From DATMBL01 sp050735975 (GTDB lineage Bacteria; Desulfobacterota; Binatia; UBA9968): 6,361 nucleotides of DNA. The position numbers were made by a program, and so were the translations under genes. Of this stretch, positions 5,659 to 6,361 are shown in pieces (within the stretch, counting starts at the first letter, position 1; each line of letters begins with the position of its first letter). The notes below the pieces were generated by a model. It was not told where the DNA came from and did no database searches. It was given only the letters and a program-made list of their open reading frames with translations. The stretch spans positions 1 to 6,361 of the forward strand of contig JBOHVS010000224.1 in the NCBI GenBank assembly GCA_050735975.1. Direction: 5' to 3'.

Positions 5659-6361
5659 TTATTTTTTCTTCGTCGTCACGAGAAACTGAAGTTTTTTCTT
5701 GATCGCCGGCGAGATCGACAAGATCTCTTCTACGGCGCGCTCGGCATCCTCTCCAGTGACGTCGCCGATGACCAGCTTGGATTTGTTCGCCTCCGATAGA
5801 AATTTTGGATCGTCCAGCGTCTTTTGCAAGGCAGTGCGCAACATCTGCAGCCTCTCTCTCGGGGTGTTCGGCGGAACCACCAACGGCCTTTGAAAATCAT
5901 ATTGATTGGCCCAGGCTTTAAAGGCGGCGACGTTTTCCTCGCCTTTGATCACTTTGGTGAATCGGGGAAGGTCCTTGACCTCTTCGTCCTGCGGCTTGCC
6001 ATGAATGATGAAAGGGATCAATCGATCACCCCCCTTGGCTTTCAACATGGAGACCGCCGTTACCCGCATCGATTCCCAGCCGGAGCAAAGGGCATTCACT
6101 TCCCTGCGCTGCAGGGCGACCCGAATCGGAGAGGTGCCTTTGTATCCGGAGATAATCTGAAATTTCGTTCCCATAAGCTCATTCATGAGCTTTGGCACAT
6201 CGTCCGATGACGCCCCGGCCCTTGTGGCGCCAAACTTGAGCTTGTCGCTCGACTTGATTACATCGTCGAGGGTCTTGAGACCGGTAAATCCCATGACCAG
6301 GCATGAAGGAAACCCCGTACCGGGAGCGCCAACCCAGCCGAACTTCCGCGCATCGAACTGA
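5659..6361 (-). CDS. TctC-family periplasmic substrate-binding protein, receptor E, N-terminus outside window
   Basis: The last 233 residues of a TTT receptor; the frame stays open through base 6361, so the gene begins beyond the window. An internal ATG at 6292-6294 is not the start, because the 22 codons before it read QFDARKFGWVGAPGTGFPSC and match the same region of B and D. By alignment on the first conserved cysteine, about 114 residues are missing. Visible landmarks are GFTGLKTLDD, FGATRAGASSDD, CSGWESM, the VPPNTPRERL hinge segment and the final LQFLVTTKKK tail. The conserved cysteines are 72 residues apart, exactly as in B and D. It is clearly diverged from the others and so not part of the recent B/D duplication. 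It precedes D by 160 bp. Confidence 0.94.
   Translation of the reverse strand, partial: QFDARKFGWVGAPGTGFPSCLVMGFTGLKTLDDVIKSSDKLKFGATRAGASSDDVPKLMNELMGTKFQIISGYKGTSPIRVALQRREVNALCSGWESMRVTAVSMLKAKGGDRLIPFIIHGKPQDEEVKDLPRFTKVIKGEENVAAFKAWANQYDFQRPLVVPPNTPRERLQMLRTALQKTLDDPKFLSEANKSKLVIGDVTGEDAERAVEEILSISPAIKKKLQFLVTTKKK

Overview
The window is a run of genes all on the minus strand. They encode secreted substrate-binding proteins of the tripartite tricarboxylate transporter (TTT) type, plus the start of a TctA permease. GC content is moderate, the proteins carry Gram-negative Sec signal peptides, and Shine-Dalgarno (SD) sites are strong. The spacers hold degenerate interspersed repeats. Large TctC families are best known in Betaproteobacteria but are also common in uncultured soil and sediment lineages. 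I infer a Gram-negative environmental bacterium and cannot name the phylum from this sequence alone.

Layout in the direction of transcription (high to low coordinates): a TctC-like receptor lacking its N-terminus at the window edge (5659-6361, called E); a complete TctC-like receptor (4443-5498, D); an ABC-type family 1 extracellular binding protein (3251-4273, C); a second near-copy of D (2145-3200, B); a decayed C-terminal scrap of a fifth TctC paralog (2013-2144, X); a more diverged TctC-like receptor (950-1996, A); and the first 241 residues of a TctA permease (1-723). Spacers are 160, 169, 50, 148 and 226 bp, so no gene-free stretch exceeds 300 bp. Each of the larger spacers has its own content: an imperfect inverted repeat (5585-5640), a dispersed-type palindrome (4315-4398), the pseudogene scrap, and a mosaic of 7-bp repeats (756-947).

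The receptors should capture organic anions in the periplasm and deliver them to a TctA/TctB membrane unit. Only one TctA is visible, and no TctB gene lies between it and its adjacent receptor. No ABC permease or ATPase is present for protein C. This looks like a receptor-expansion locus shaped by duplication and recombination. B has the leader and signal peptide of A, a body nearly identical to D, and, directly after its stop codon and in the same frame, the tail of another paralog. That is the pattern expected if a D-like body overwrote an older gene. I found no RNA genes, CRISPR array, transposase or intrinsic terminator.
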